Made by a program: the position numbers and the translations under genes
The notes under the pieces: model-generated
Databases searched by the model: none
Seen by the model: only the letters and a program-made list of their open reading frames with translations
Told to the model about the DNA's origin: nothing
Part shown: positions 54,857 to 63,679 of the stretch, piece by piece
How the letters are laid out: each line of letters begins with the position of its first letter
Numbering within the stretch: position 1 is the first letter of the stretch
DNA from: Thermoanaerobaculia bacterium
GTDB taxonomy: Bacteria; Acidobacteriota; Thermoanaerobaculia; Multivoradales; Multivoraceae
Reading direction: 5' to 3'
Assembly: GCA_022822365.1 (NCBI GenBank)
Contig: JAJEBV010000015.1
Location: forward strand, 62,001-126,000
DNA length: 64,000 bases

Positions 54857-55906
54857 TCATTCTCCGCCCTGGCCGCGAACGGCCCGGTCCCACTCCGCCA
54901 TCCACGCGGCGCCGTTCTCCTCGATCATCCGCCAGTCGACTTCGGCGCGGCGGAGTCGCGACTGCACGTCGGCCACCCAGGGGGCGAGTGCCTCAGCGTC
55001 CAGGTCGCCGCGCGCCGGCAGGCGGAACGCCTCGCGCACCGCCAGCCCGAGGGCCTCGGGCGAACCGAGCCAGTCGACGAAGGCCTCGGCTTCGTCCTCG
55101 CTGTCCGAGCCCGCGACGACGCCGACCGAGTCCTGGATCACGGCCGTGCCGCTCGCCGGAAAGCGGTAGGCGATCGGCGCGCCGCGATCGATCAGGGACA
55201 GCGTGTCGGTCATCTCCCACAAGGTGAGCACGCCCTCCTGGCGCGTCAGCTTCTCGTGCAGGACAGCGGGGCTGTGAACGTACTCCCGGGTCTGTCCGTC
55301 GAGCCGCCGCAGCCAGTCGAAGCCGGCCTCCGTGCTTCCAGTCTCGACCACGGAGTCGGCCAGGATCTTCCCGAAGATGGTCCGCATCGTGCCGCTCGCC
55401 AGGGGATCGCGGATCACGACCTCGTCGTGCCAGCGCTCGTCGAGGAGATCGTCCCAGTCGGCCGGCGCTTCGTCCTCGCCGATCGCGTCGCGGTTGTAGA
55501 CGATGATCGTCGGCGTCTGGTAGAGCGTGTAGTAGAGGCCCTCCGGGTGCCGGTCGGCCGGATCGAGGGCGGCGGCCCAGGAGGGCTCGGACGGCACCAG
55601 CAGGCCCTCCGCCGCGCCCCGCGCCAGGATCGTCGCCGGGCCGCCGAACCAGACGTCCGCCTGCGGGTTCGCCCGCTCCGAACGGATCCGGTCGTAGACC
55701 TCCTGCGAGCCCATGTCGAGCCAGCGCACGTCGACGTCCGGCCGCACCTCCTCATACGCCTGCTCGACGACGGTCAGCAGGTCGCGGCCGTGCGGCGAGT
55801 AGACGACCAGGGGCGTCCGACCGTCGCCGCCGCAGCCCGCCACGGCCGCGGCCGCCGCGAGACAGAAGAGGATCGATCGGCGGCCGAGGACCATGGCATT
55901 CCGCAT
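54857..55906 (-). CDS. ABC transporter substrate-binding lipoprotein (Fe(III)-type)
   Basis: 349 residues from the ATG at 55906, with TACACT nine bases upstream. The lipobox is VAGC with Cys25 and a GG(D) after it, so the mature protein is lipid-anchored. LVVYSPHGRDLLTVVEQAYEE and QADVWFGGPATILARGA are typical of the FbpA/iron-binding cluster; two tyrosines (YYTLYQTPT) lie where FbpA binds metal. Next come the ATPase and permease genes, a full importer. Confidence 0.88.
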   Translation of the reverse strand: MRNAMVLGRRSILFCLAAAAAVAGCGGDGRTPLVVYSPHGRDLLTVVEQAYEEVRPDVDVRWLDMGSQEVYDRIRSERANPQADVWFGGPATILARGAAEGLLVPSEPSWAAALDPADRHPEGLYYTLYQTPTIIVYNRDAIGEDEAPADWDDLLDERWHDEVVIRDPLASGTMRTIFGKILADSVVETGSTEAGFDWLRRLDGQTREYVHSPAVLHEKLTRQEGVLTLWEMTDTLSLIDRGAPIAYRFPASGTAVIQDSVGVVAGSDSEDEAEAFVDWLGSPEALGLAVREAFRLPARGDLDAEALAPWVADVQSRLRRAEVDWRMIEENGAAWMAEWDRAVRGQGGE

Positions 55907-55915
55907 CGGCCGCCA

Positions 55916-55921
55916 AGTGTA
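55916..55921 (-). promoter_or_regulatory. Candidate -10 box of the iron ABC operon
   Basis: TACACT, nine bases before the ATG at 55906. Fits the leaderless pattern and helps choose this start. Confidence 0.4.
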
Positions 55922-55965
55922 CGCCGCCCGCTGCAGGCTGGCCGTCGTCAGCATGAGGATGCCGG

Positions 55966-56025
55966 GTGCCGGTGCGCCGGCCTTCTGGCCGGCATCGAGC
56001 GCGAGGCCGCGAAGCGGCGAGCCCG
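55966..56025 (-). repeat. Dispersed hairpin repeat, copy 1
   Basis: About 60 bp, read on the minus strand, matching the copy at 59817-59875 at roughly nine of ten bases. Its core is a perfect hairpin, GCCGGCC-AGAA-GGCCGGC, and a second short one precedes it (GCCGC-TTC-GCGGC). It lies between the iron-transport gene and the 98-residue gene and has the look of a REP-like intergenic element. Confidence 0.7.
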
Positions 56026-56046
56026 AGTCTGATTCCCAGCAGAGGG

Positions 56047-56343
56047 TCAGGAAGCCGATCTGATCACCAGACTCGGATGAAACCGCCGAAGGTTGCGGAA
56101 GTAGGTGCGGTGGGCCCTGGCCAGCCAGTCGAGGTCGACAGCCTCGGGGTCGCCGCCTTCGGCGATCTGGCCTTCGAGCAGGCGCCGGGGATAGACCTTC
56201 ATCTCGCCGACAACGAGGACCGGCTCGCCGTCCTCGGTGGCGGTCTCCACCCGAAGGCCCTCAGCCTCGAGTTCACGCCGGAGGAGATCGCCCAGGCGCC
56301 GGACTACGTCACCCGGCTGTGCGTCGGCACGGGCCACTTTCAT
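56047..56343 (-). CDS. Small protein of unknown function
   Basis: 98 residues, charged, no signal or membrane segment. VLVVGEMKVYPRRLLEGQIAEGGDPEAVDLDW suggests a globular domain, and the end has RRFHPSLVIR. I do not recognise the family. The ATG at 56343 overlaps the dehydratase stop (ATGA), so it is translated with that enzyme and could be a helper of it. Confidence 0.6.
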   Translation of the reverse strand: MKVARADAQPGDVVRRLGDLLRRELEAEGLRVETATEDGEPVLVVGEMKVYPRRLLEGQIAEGGDPEAVDLDWLARAHRTYFRNLRRFHPSLVIRSAS

Positions 56344-57320
56344 GACGGGACGATCCCGCATGGGTCGCTGCCAGGCTGAAGAACCCGCCTCAACGTCTCG
56401 CCGTCGACATTGCCGCCGCTGACGACCACCGCGGTGACCTTGCCGTCGCGCGGTATCGCGCCCTGCAGGAGGGCAGCCACACCGACCGCGCCACCGCCTT
56501 CGACCACCCAGCCCTGCACATCGACGAGGAAACGCATCGCCGCCGCGATCTGTTCCTCGGCGACGAGCACCACATCGTCCAGGTAGCGCTCGCAGATCGG
56601 CACCGTCATCGAGCCCGTCTCGATATCGCCCGAGAGCGCCTCGGCGAGGGTGTTCCAGACCTGCGGTCTGTCGCTGTCGTGGAAGACGTTGAACATCGCC
56701 GGCGTCGATTCGGCACTCACGCCGATCACCTCGACCGCGGGGTCGAGCTCCTTGACGGCGGTGGCGACGCCGGAAATCAGGCCGCCGCCGCCCACGGGAA
56801 CCAGCACCCTTTCGACCCCGGGCAACTCGGTGACGATCTCGACGCCGATCGTGCCGGCCCCGGCGATCACCCGCCTGTCGTTGTAGGGCGACAGCCAGGT
56901 CAAGCCGCCCCGGGCGCGGCGCAGGGCTTCGGCCTCGGCCTGATCGAAGTTGTCGCCGAAGAGCACCGCTTCGGCGCCGGCGCCGTAGCGACGCACTCCG
57001 CCCACCTTCTTCTTCGGCGTTCCGACGGGCATCAGAATCTGTGCCGACGCACCACACAGACGCGCAGCGTAGGAGACCGCCATCGCGAAGTTCCCCGAAG
57101 ATGCGGCGATGATGCCTCGTGCCAGCGTCTTCTCGTCCAGCGTCAGCATGGCGTTCAGCGCTCCCCGTACCTTGAACGAGTGCGTCCGATTGGCGTTCTC
57201 CAGCTTCAGAAACGTCCCGGCGCCGAGACCGGCGGCATCTTCGAGCGGTGTCGGCCGCAAGTGAGCCTTCAGGCGGTGCTGCGCCCGGACGATGTCACCG
57301 AGGGTCGGGTGGTCTCTCAT
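56340..57320 (-). CDS. PLP-dependent serine/threonine dehydratase family enzyme
   Basis: 326 residues. The PLP lysine is Lys50 in THSFKVRGALNAM; ASSGNFAMAVSYAA, VPVGGGGLISG and VEGGGAVGVAALLQG are conserved fold-type-II parts. There is no C-terminal ACT domain, so it is a catabolic type rather than IlvA. It may act on threonine, serine or a hydroxy-amino acid; EutB-type proteins of hydroxyectoine use are relatives and are paired with an ornithine-cyclodeaminase-like protein, as here. It is divergent from that gene across 29 bases. Confidence 0.85.
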   Translation of the reverse strand: MRDHPTLGDIVRAQHRLKAHLRPTPLEDAAGLGAGTFLKLENANRTHSFKVRGALNAMLTLDEKTLARGIIAASSGNFAMAVSYAARLCGASAQILMPVGTPKKKVGGVRRYGAGAEAVLFGDNFDQAEAEALRRARGGLTWLSPYNDRRVIAGAGTIGVEIVTELPGVERVLVPVGGGGLISGVATAVKELDPAVEVIGVSAESTPAMFNVFHDSDRPQVWNTLAEALSGDIETGSMTVPICERYLDDVVLVAEEQIAAAMRFLVDVQGWVVEGGGAVGVAALLQGAIPRDGKVTAVVVSGGNVDGETLRRVLQPGSDPCGIVPS

Positions 57321-57336
57321 GGCGGAATTCCCAACG

Positions 57337-57342
57337 TAGTAT
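57337..57342 (+). promoter_or_regulatory. Candidate -10 box of the ornithine-cyclodeaminase-family gene
   Basis: TAGTAT, seven bases before the ATG at 57350, in the 29-bp divergent gap. Fits the leaderless pattern. Confidence 0.4.
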
Positions 57343-57349
57343 CGCCGGA

Positions 57350-58297
57350 ATGCGATCGGCGGGCCTTGACGAGATCAGATCCGTTCTCGACGTACCCGCC
57401 GCCATCGAGTTGATAGAAGCCGGATTCGTGGCGCTGTCGAGCGGCGCGGCGACGGTTCCTCCCGTCGGCTACCTGGGATTCGACAGGCCGCCGGGCGACT
57501 GCCACATCAAGTACGGCCACATCCACGGCGACGACGTCTTCGTCGTCAAGATCGCCACCGGCTTCCATGAGAACGCTTCGCGCGGTCTTCCCACGGGCCA
57601 CGGAATGATGATCGTCCTGTCGGCGGAGACCGGCGAGACGTTGGCCCTGCTGGACGACTCGGGCTACCTGACCGATGTGCGAACCGCCATCGCGGGCTGC
57701 ATTGCGGCCAGCTATCTCGCGCCCGAGGCGGTCGAGTGCATCGGCATCGTCGGTGCGGGCATGCAGGCCCGCATGCAGTTGCAGTACCTGCGCCATGCGC
57801 GCGATTGCAACCGGGTCCGGGTCTGGGCGCGACGCCGCGAACAGTCGGCGACGTACCGGAGCGAACTGTCGGGTGCCGGCTTCGACGTCCAGGTGGCCGA
57901 GACCCTCCAGGGCCTCTGCGAGAACAGCAACCTGATCGTCACCGCCACGGCGGCGAGGAGTCCTCTTGTCCGCGACGAGTGGATCCGGCCGGGCACTCAC
58001 CTCACCGCGATGGGAAGCGATGCTCCCGGTAAACAGGAACTGGACCCCGCGTTGTTCGCAAGGGCCGGTGTCTGCGCCGTCGATTCACTGTCGCAGTGCA
58101 TCGACCACGGCGAGTCGCACTACGCGCTGGCGGGCAGCCACGTGGCCGAAACCGGTCTCGTCGAACTGGGCGACATCATCGCCGGCAGGGCCAGGGGACG
58201 TTCGAACGAGGACGAGATCACGATCGCGGATCTGACCGGTGTCGCGGTGCAGGACATTCAGATCGCAAAGGCGGTCTGGCAGGCATTGAAGGCCTAG
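57350..58297 (+). CDS. Ornithine cyclodeaminase/mu-crystallin family protein
   Basis: 315 residues. The NAD(P)-binding loop GIVGAGMQAR is at 132-141. GYLTDVRTAIAG (about 105-116) is a strong family signature, and a catalytic aspartate probably lies in MGSDAPGKQELD. Members are ornithine cyclodeaminases, delta-1-pyrroline-2-carboxylate reductases or EutC-type proteins. The nearby proline-racemase-family gene points to the pyrroline carboxylate reductase role of hydroxyproline use; the divergent PLP dehydratase points to an EutBC-like pair. Sequence alone does not choose. Confidence 0.85.
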   Translation: MRSAGLDEIRSVLDVPAAIELIEAGFVALSSGAATVPPVGYLGFDRPPGDCHIKYGHIHGDDVFVVKIATGFHENASRGLPTGHGMMIVLSAETGETLALLDDSGYLTDVRTAIAGCIAASYLAPEAVECIGIVGAGMQARMQLQYLRHARDCNRVRVWARRREQSATYRSELSGAGFDVQVAETLQGLCENSNLIVTATAARSPLVRDEWIRPGTHLTAMGSDAPGKQELDPALFARAGVCAVDSLSQCIDHGESHYALAGSHVAETGLVELGDIIAGRARGRSNEDEITIADLTGVAVQDIQIAKAVWQALKA

Positions 58298-58338
58298 GGA
58301 CCGGCTCGCGGTCGGGGCGAGTCGTTGACAGCCGCCCG

Positions 58339-59787
58339 TCAGCCGTCGAGACCCGCCACGAGGTCGCGTTCCGATGGGACGCGCCTGAGTTCGTCGTGCC
58401 GGGGCCGGTGGGTCTTCCGGGTCATCAACGACACCGCCACCATCGCGATCAGACTGAACACCGGGGCCAGCAGCGTGTCCAGGCCGCGCCAGGCGTCCGT
58501 GACCGCGAAGTGCAGCGCGAGCCGCGCGGCGCTGCCGGCGAGGACGCCGGCCAGCGCGCCGGTCGTGTTCGCCCTGCGCCAGAACAGACCGAGCAGGAGG
58601 GGCACGAAGCAGCCCGCGAGGACGATGTCGAAGGCGAGAATGAGCAGGATGCCCGGCTCCGGCCGGACGTAGGCGAAGACGACGGCGCCGGCCATCGTCG
58701 GCAGGGCGATCCAGCGGGAGAAGCGGAGCATCCGCTCGTCGTCCCAGGTCGACCGGCTGTGGCGCTGGACCAGGTTCCGGGTGATCACGTTGGCCAGGTC
58801 GAGCACGACGCCGCTCGCGGTCGACATGCTGGCGGCGATGATCCCGAGCAGGATGGCGCCGCCGACCAGGAGCGGCAGATCGTTCAGCGCGAGGTCGATC
58901 AGCAGGGAAGAGCCGGCCTCCCTCTCGAAATGGAACGCGGCCAGACCGATCAGGGAAACGGCCAGGCCCACGACCAGCGTGAGCCCGGCGGCCAGGTAGC
59001 AGCCCCGCTTCGCGGAGCGGCCCGAATCGGCCGAGATCATCCGCTGGATGAAGTCGATCGCGACGATGTCGCCAAGCGCCAGCGATCCGAGGGCGGCCCA
59101 GTTGACCAGCGCTCCGTGCTCGCGGGAGAACAGGCCGTTCAGACTCGCGCTCCCCTCGGGCGCCGAGGCAAGCAACGTGCCCCAGCCGTGCGCTCCGCCA
59201 AGCCAGATCACCGCGACGACGATGCTGACAATGAAGATGGAAACCTGGAGCACGCTCGTCGCGATCGTCGCGTACAGGCCGCCCGAAACCGCGTAGGCCA
59301 GGATGCAGACCGCGATGGCGATCAGCATCGCGAGATACGGCAGGCCGAAGACGACCCGCAGCAAGAGCCCGAGACCCGCGAGGTTTCCCGCGACCAGCAC
59401 GACGTTGCTGAGCAGCATCAATGCGGCGGCGAGAGTCTCGGTCGAGACGCTGTAACGGCGCCGGTAGAAGTCGGCCAGGGTCATCAGCCGCATGCGGTGC
59501 AGCGGCTCGGCGAACCAGGTGCCGGCGATCACCAGGCAGAGGGCCAGGCCGATCGGGATGACCGCACCGGCCCAGAAGCCGTTCGAGTGGACCAGCGACG
59601 CATTGCCCACCGAGCCGTTCGCGTCGAACGCCTGCGCGCAGAGCGTGATGCCGACGACGCCGACCGGCATCGCGTTGCCGGCGACGTAGTAGTTCGTCGC
59701 GCGGCCGCGGATCTTCGCGTAGGTGCGGACGCCAACGACCAGGGTGGCGGCGATGAAGAGGAGAACGGCGATGCCGATCGCTGACAC
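58339..59787 (-). CDS. Sodium/solute symporter (SSF) family transporter
   Basis: 482 residues from the GTG at 59787, which has TACACT seven bases upstream. About thirteen membrane segments. NYYVAGNAMPVGVVGITLCAQAFDANGSVGNA and GFWAGAVIPIGLALCLVIAGTWFAEPLHR match SSF members of the proline/panthothenate/solute group. It probably imports an amino acid or related solute for the catabolic genes around it. It is on the minus strand, facing away from the peptidase gene. Confidence 0.88.
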   Translation of the reverse strand: MSAIGIAVLLFIAATLVVGVRTYAKIRGRATNYYVAGNAMPVGVVGITLCAQAFDANGSVGNASLVHSNGFWAGAVIPIGLALCLVIAGTWFAEPLHRMRLMTLADFYRRRYSVSTETLAAALMLLSNVVLVAGNLAGLGLLLRVVFGLPYLAMLIAIAVCILAYAVSGGLYATIATSVLQVSIFIVSIVVAVIWLGGAHGWGTLLASAPEGSASLNGLFSREHGALVNWAALGSLALGDIVAIDFIQRMISADSGRSAKRGCYLAAGLTLVVGLAVSLIGLAAFHFEREAGSSLLIDLALNDLPLLVGGAILLGIIAASMSTASGVVLDLANVITRNLVQRHSRSTWDDERMLRFSRWIALPTMAGAVVFAYVRPEPGILLILAFDIVLAGCFVPLLLGLFWRRANTTGALAGVLAGSAARLALHFAVTDAWRGLDTLLAPVFSLIAMVAVSLMTRKTHRPRHDELRRVPSERDLVAGLDG

Positions 59788-59794
59788 GAAGGGC

Positions 59795-59800
59795 AGTGTA
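59795..59800 (-). promoter_or_regulatory. Candidate -10 box of the SSF transporter
   Basis: TACACT on the minus strand, seven bases before the GTG at 59787. Leaderless pattern. The second repeat copy begins 17 bases farther upstream. Confidence 0.4.
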
Positions 59801-59816
59801 GTGCTCGGGGCGGTCA

Positions 59817-59875
59817 CGGGCTCGCCGCTACGCCGCATCGCGCAGATGCCGGCCAGAGGGCCGGCGCACCGACAC
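59817..59875 (+). repeat. Dispersed hairpin repeat, copy 2
   Basis: About 59 bp on the plus strand, the counterpart of 55966-56025 in the opposite direction. The hairpin core reads GCCGGCC-AGAG-GGCCGGC. It occupies most of the gap between the divergent SSF and M28 genes; its last bases (CCGACA) form a possible -35 for the M28 gene. Confidence 0.7.
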
Positions 59876-59891
59876 GGCGGGCGAGCGCGGC

Positions 59892-59897
59892 TATAGT
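59892..59897 (+). promoter_or_regulatory. Candidate -10 box of the M28 peptidase gene
   Basis: TATAGT (five of six bases) lies eight bases before the GTG at 59906, 17 bases after a possible -35 CCGACA at 59869-59874. Confidence 0.5.
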
Positions 59898-59905
59898 GCC
59901 GGGAG

Positions 59906-61516
59906 GTGATTCCAAACGGCGCCAACCGAATGCCGGCGCTGGTCGCGGTCGCGGCGGCGCTCGCGGCGTGCGGGGTCCCGGCCGGCGAAGAGGGCGCCGG
60001 AGGGCCGACCGGTTCGACGGAGCCCGTCGACCTCGATGTCGTCGCCGAGCTCCGGGACGAGGGCTTCAACCGCTCCCGGGTCATGGAGTTCTCTCACGTC
60101 CTGACGGACCTCTACGGCCCCCGGTACGCGAACTCGCCTTCCTACGACGGCGCCGCCTCGTGGGCGCGCGACACGTTCGAGGAGTTCGGCCTCGAGGCGA
60201 CGCTCGAGCCCTGGGGCGAGTTCGGCTACGCCTGGGAGAACCGCCACACGTCGGTTCACATCACGGCGCCGCAGTACCAGCCGGTCATCGCCTACGCGCA
60301 GCCGGGCACCCGGAGCACCGACGGCAGCGTCGCCGGACCCGTGACCGCGGTCGACCTCAGCGGTGTCGAGACGCGTGACGACCTGGAAGCCCTGCAGGCA
60401 CGGCTCGGGACATCGATCCTCCTCGTCTCGCCCGAGCGGGAGCTGGTTCCCAACTTCTCGCCGCAGGCGGTCCGGCTCTCGGACGAGGAGCTCAGCGGCA
60501 TGGCCCGCCTCGAGATCGACCCGGCCAACAACCCGACCCGGTCCCCGGAGGACGAGGCCGAACCCGAGCTGACGCGCCACGACATCGAGACGTTCCTTGA
60601 ACAGCACGGCGTCGACGTCCTGGTCGAGATCGGTTCCACCAATGTCGGTCCGATGGACAAGGGGATCGTCCACGTCTCCGGCGACGGTCCGCTGCCGCTC
60701 GACGAACCGGTCCCCATGCCTCGCGTCGTCATCGCCGCGGAGCACTACAACCGGATGATGCGGCTGCTGGCCGCCGGAACGCCGGTCGAGATGGAGATCG
60801 AAGTCCGCAACGTCCTCAGCGACGACGATCCACTCGACCACAACGTGATCGCCGATCTGCCCGGCGGCGACCTCGCGCACGAGGTCGTCATGATCGGCGG
60901 CCACCTGGACGCGGAGCCGGCCGGCACCGGCGCCACGGACAACGCGGCCGGCAGCGCGATCGTGATGGAAGCGATGCGGCTGCTGCGGGCGGCCGGCCTC
61001 GAACCGCGCCGCACGATCCGGGCCGCTCTCTGGGGCGCCGAGGAGAGCGGCCTGCTCGGCTCCCGAAGCTACGTCCGCGAGCACTTCGGCGACCCGGCGT
61101 CACCGGAGAAGCCGGCCGCCCACGCGAACCTGTCCGTCTACTTCAACGTCGACTGGTACGGCCGCTTCCGCGGCATGTACCTGCAGGGCAACGACGCGTC
61201 CCGGCCGATCTTCGAAGCCTGGATGGAACCGTTCCACGACGTGGGGATGTCCTGGATCGTGCCCGGCAACACCTGCTGCACCGATCACATGGCCTTTCTC
61301 GAAGCCGGCCTGCAGGGCTACCAGTTCATCCAGGACGACCTCGAGTTCTTCAACGCGACGTTCCACACGAACATGGACGTCTACGACCGCCTGATCGCCG
61401 ACGACCTCAGGCAGGCCTCCGTGATCCTGGCCAGCTTCGCCTACCATGCCGCGATGAGGGACGAACTCTTCCCGCGCACCGACGGCCTCGCCAACGGGCG
61501 GCGCTGGCACAAGTAG
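59906..61516 (+). CDS. M28 family zinc metallopeptidase, lipoprotein
   Basis: 536 residues. A short signal with lipobox LAAC (Cys22) suggests a lipid-anchored periplasmic or surface enzyme. A PA-like domain lies at about 130-260. The two-zinc M28 site is complete: His333 and Asp345 (GGHLDAEPAGTGATDNAAG), the catalytic Glu379/Glu380 (GAEESGLLG), Asp416 (NVDWYGR) and His487 (FHTNMD). Such enzymes remove N-terminal amino acids or dipeptides. The GTG at 59906 is chosen because TATAGT is eight bases before it; the ATG at 59930 would lose the basic start of the signal. Confidence 0.9.
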   Translation: MIPNGANRMPALVAVAAALAACGVPAGEEGAGGPTGSTEPVDLDVVAELRDEGFNRSRVMEFSHVLTDLYGPRYANSPSYDGAASWARDTFEEFGLEATLEPWGEFGYAWENRHTSVHITAPQYQPVIAYAQPGTRSTDGSVAGPVTAVDLSGVETRDDLEALQARLGTSILLVSPERELVPNFSPQAVRLSDEELSGMARLEIDPANNPTRSPEDEAEPELTRHDIETFLEQHGVDVLVEIGSTNVGPMDKGIVHVSGDGPLPLDEPVPMPRVVIAAEHYNRMMRLLAAGTPVEMEIEVRNVLSDDDPLDHNVIADLPGGDLAHEVVMIGGHLDAEPAGTGATDNAAGSAIVMEAMRLLRAAGLEPRRTIRAALWGAEESGLLGSRSYVREHFGDPASPEKPAAHANLSVYFNVDWYGRFRGMYLQGNDASRPIFEAWMEPFHDVGMSWIVPGNTCCTDHMAFLEAGLQGYQFIQDDLEFFNATFHTNMDVYDRLIADDLRQASVILASFAYHAAMRDELFPRTDGLANGRRWHK

Positions 61517-61546
61517 CCGCGGAATCGACGGGAGGCAGGACCGCTC

Positions 61547-62602
61547 ATGGAGTACCGCGTACTGGGACGGACCGGGGTCAAGGTCGCGCCCCTCTGCTTC
61601 GGCAGCGACAACTTCGCCGATCCAACGCCGGAACCGGAATGCGTGCGCATGCTGGAGACGGCGATGGACGCCGGGATCAACCTGATCGACACCGGCGAGG
61701 TCTACGCCGAGGGCGAGGGCGAGCGAGTCATCGGCCGGGCGCTCAAGGCGAACGGCCGCCGCCACGAACTGCTGATCGCGACCAAGGTCGACCACGGCCG
61801 CAGGGTCGTAGGCCAGAGCGTCGTGGACTACACCGGCAGCATCGGCCCCAACGAGTACGGCCACTCGCGGATCAACCTGATCCGCGCCTGCGAGGGCTCG
61901 CTCCGAAGGCTGCAGACCGACTACATCGACCTCTACCAACTGCATCGGCCCTCGCCCGAGATGCCGTTCGACGAGACCCTGAGGGCGCTGGACGATCTCG
62001 TCCGCGCCGGCAAGATCCGCTACATCGGCTGCTCGACTCACCCGGCCTGGATGGTCGCCGAGGCCGTGATGACGAGCGAGCTGAAGGGCTACGCCCGCTT
62101 CGCCAGCGAGCAGCCGCCCTACAACCTCCTGGACCGCCGGATCGAGAACGAACTGATCCCGATGTGCGAGCGCCTCGGCCTCGGCATCATCACCTGGGCG
62201 CCGATGGCGATGGGCGTGCTGGCTGGCCGCTATCTCAGCGACTCCGACTATCCCGAGGGCTCCCGCGCCGCGCTGCGCGGCGGCTTCTACGCCGACCGCG
62301 TCACCCGAGCCGGCATCGCGGTCGGCCGGGAGTTCGCGGCGCTCGCGGCCGACTCCGGCCTCACTCCGGCCCAGTTCGCGATCCTCTGGTCCAAGGATCA
62401 ACCGGGGATCACCGCGCCGCTGATCGGCCCGCGGACTCTGAAGCACCTCGAAGACCTGCTGCCGGTGCTCGAGATGAGCCTGACGGACGAGCAGCGGGCC
62501 GCCTGCGACGCGCTGGTGCCGCCCGGCAGCGTCGTCGCCGACTTCCACAACACGGCGGGCTGGATGAAGATGAAGGTCATGCCGCCAGCGGCCGGGGACT
62601 AG
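61547..62602 (+). CDS. Aldo/keto reductase
   Basis: 351 residues. The catalytic tetrad can be read as Asp48 and Tyr53 ([15 protein letters not shown]), Lys80 (IATKVDHG) and His133 (YQLHRP). [18 protein letters not shown] and the late [16 protein letters not shown] (NADP-binding) are family marks. Closest look is the YajO/Gas-type group. GGAGGCAGGA precedes the ATG. It reduces a carbonyl with NADPH; the substrate is unknown. It is followed after two bases by the proline-racemase-family gene. Confidence 0.9.
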   Translation: MEYRVLGRTGVKVAPLCFGSDNFADPTPEPECVRMLETAMDAGINLIDTGEVYAEGEGERVIGRALKANGRRHELLIATKVDHGRRVVGQSVVDYTGSIGPNEYGHSRINLIRACEGSLRRLQTDYIDLYQLHRPSPEMPFDETLRALDDLVRAGKIRYIGCSTHPAWMVAEAVMTSELKGYARFASEQPPYNLLDRRIENELIPMCERLGLGIITWAPMAMGVLAGRYLSDSDYPEGSRAALRGGFYADRVTRAGIAVGREFAALAADSGLTPAQFAILWSKDQPGITAPLIGPRTLKHLEDLLPVLEMSLTDEQRAACDALVPPGSVVADFHNTAGWMKMKVMPPAAGD

Positions 62603-62604
62603 CA

Positions 62605-63675
62605 GTGCACGTCTCCAACGTAATCCACGCCGTCGACACCCACGTCTGCGGCGAACCCGGCCGGGTGATCGTCGGCGGCGTTCTCGACGTCCCCGGCGCC
62701 ACGATGTTCGAGAAGATGCGCTACCTCGAAACGGAGGCGGACGAGCTGCGCCTGCGCATGCTGCGCGAACCGCGCGGCTATCCCGCCGCGAACTGCAACC
62801 TGATCCTGCCTGCCACTCACCCCGACGCGGTCGCCGGCTACGTGATCATGGAGCAGGTCGAGTACCCCGGCATGTCAGGCACGAACACGATCGCCGTCGT
62901 CACCGTGCTGATCGAGACCGGGATGGTGCCGCACACGGAGCCGGTCACGGAGCTGACTCTGGAGTCCCCCGCCGGCCTGATCCGGGTGCGCGCCGACGTC
63001 GAGCGCGGGAAGGTGAAGCGGGTCGAGTTCGAGAACGTGCCCGCCTTCGCCGTCCACCTCGACGCGGTGCTCGACGTGCCCGAACTCGGCAACGTGACCG
63101 TCGACATCGCCTACGGCGGCATGTTCTACGTGATCGCCGACGCCGACCAGGTCGGCCTCACCCTGGCGCCGGAAGAGGCCGCCGAGGCGACCCGGGTCGG
63201 CGAGATGATCAAGGCGGCCTGCCAGGAGCAGCTTCCGCCGCCGGTGCATCCGCTCAATCCGGAGATCCGCGGCGTGACGATCGGCCAGCTCTCGGCGCCG
63301 CCGCTCGTGCCCGGCTCGCACCGGCGGAACACGGTGATCGTCTCGACCGGCAAGCTCGACTGGGACAAACCGCTGACCTGGACCGGCGCTCTCGACCGCT
63401 CCCCCTGCGGCACGGGCACCTGCGCCAAGATGGCAGCGATGTGGGCGAAGGGCGAACTACCGCTCGGCCAGGACTTCGTCCACGAGGGCGTCCTCGGAAC
63501 GACCTTCACGGGCCGCATGGTGCGCGAGACGAAGGTCGGCGACGTCGATGCCGCGGTACCGGCGCTGGCAGGCACGGCATGGATTACCGGCTTCGCCCAG
63601 TACGTCGTCGACCCGGAGGACCCCTTCCCCAACGGGTTCACCGTCGGCGACATCTGGGGCGGCCAGGAGGAGTGA
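62605..63675 (+). CDS. Proline racemase / hydroxyproline epimerase family protein
   Basis: 356 residues from a GTG two bases after the reductase stop. THVCGEPGRVIVGG opens the domain. The two catalytic positions are Ser91 in MSGTNTIA (where most racemases have Cys) and Cys268 in DRSPCGTGTCA. Cys/Cys pairs are found in proline racemase and most 4-hydroxyproline epimerases, Cys/Thr in trans-3-hydroxyproline dehydratase; a Ser/Cys pair fits some epimerases. I therefore favour epimerase/racemase over dehydratase, without certainty. It probably feeds hydroxyproline or proline breakdown with its neighbours. Confidence 0.85.
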   Translation: MHVSNVIHAVDTHVCGEPGRVIVGGVLDVPGATMFEKMRYLETEADELRLRMLREPRGYPAANCNLILPATHPDAVAGYVIMEQVEYPGMSGTNTIAVVTVLIETGMVPHTEPVTELTLESPAGLIRVRADVERGKVKRVEFENVPAFAVHLDAVLDVPELGNVTVDIAYGGMFYVIADADQVGLTLAPEEAAEATRVGEMIKAACQEQLPPPVHPLNPEIRGVTIGQLSAPPLVPGSHRRNTVIVSTGKLDWDKPLTWTGALDRSPCGTGTCAKMAAMWAKGELPLGQDFVHEGVLGTTFTGRMVRETKVGDVDAAVPALAGTAWITGFAQYVVDPEDPFPNGFTVGDIWGGQEE

Positions 63676-63679
63676 GCCG

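Noticed and set aside
58299..58313. Small stem GACCG-N5-CGGTC between the convergent ornithine-cyclodeaminase-type and SSF genes
   Set aside because: Only five base pairs and no T-run after it; such stems are frequent by chance at this base composition.
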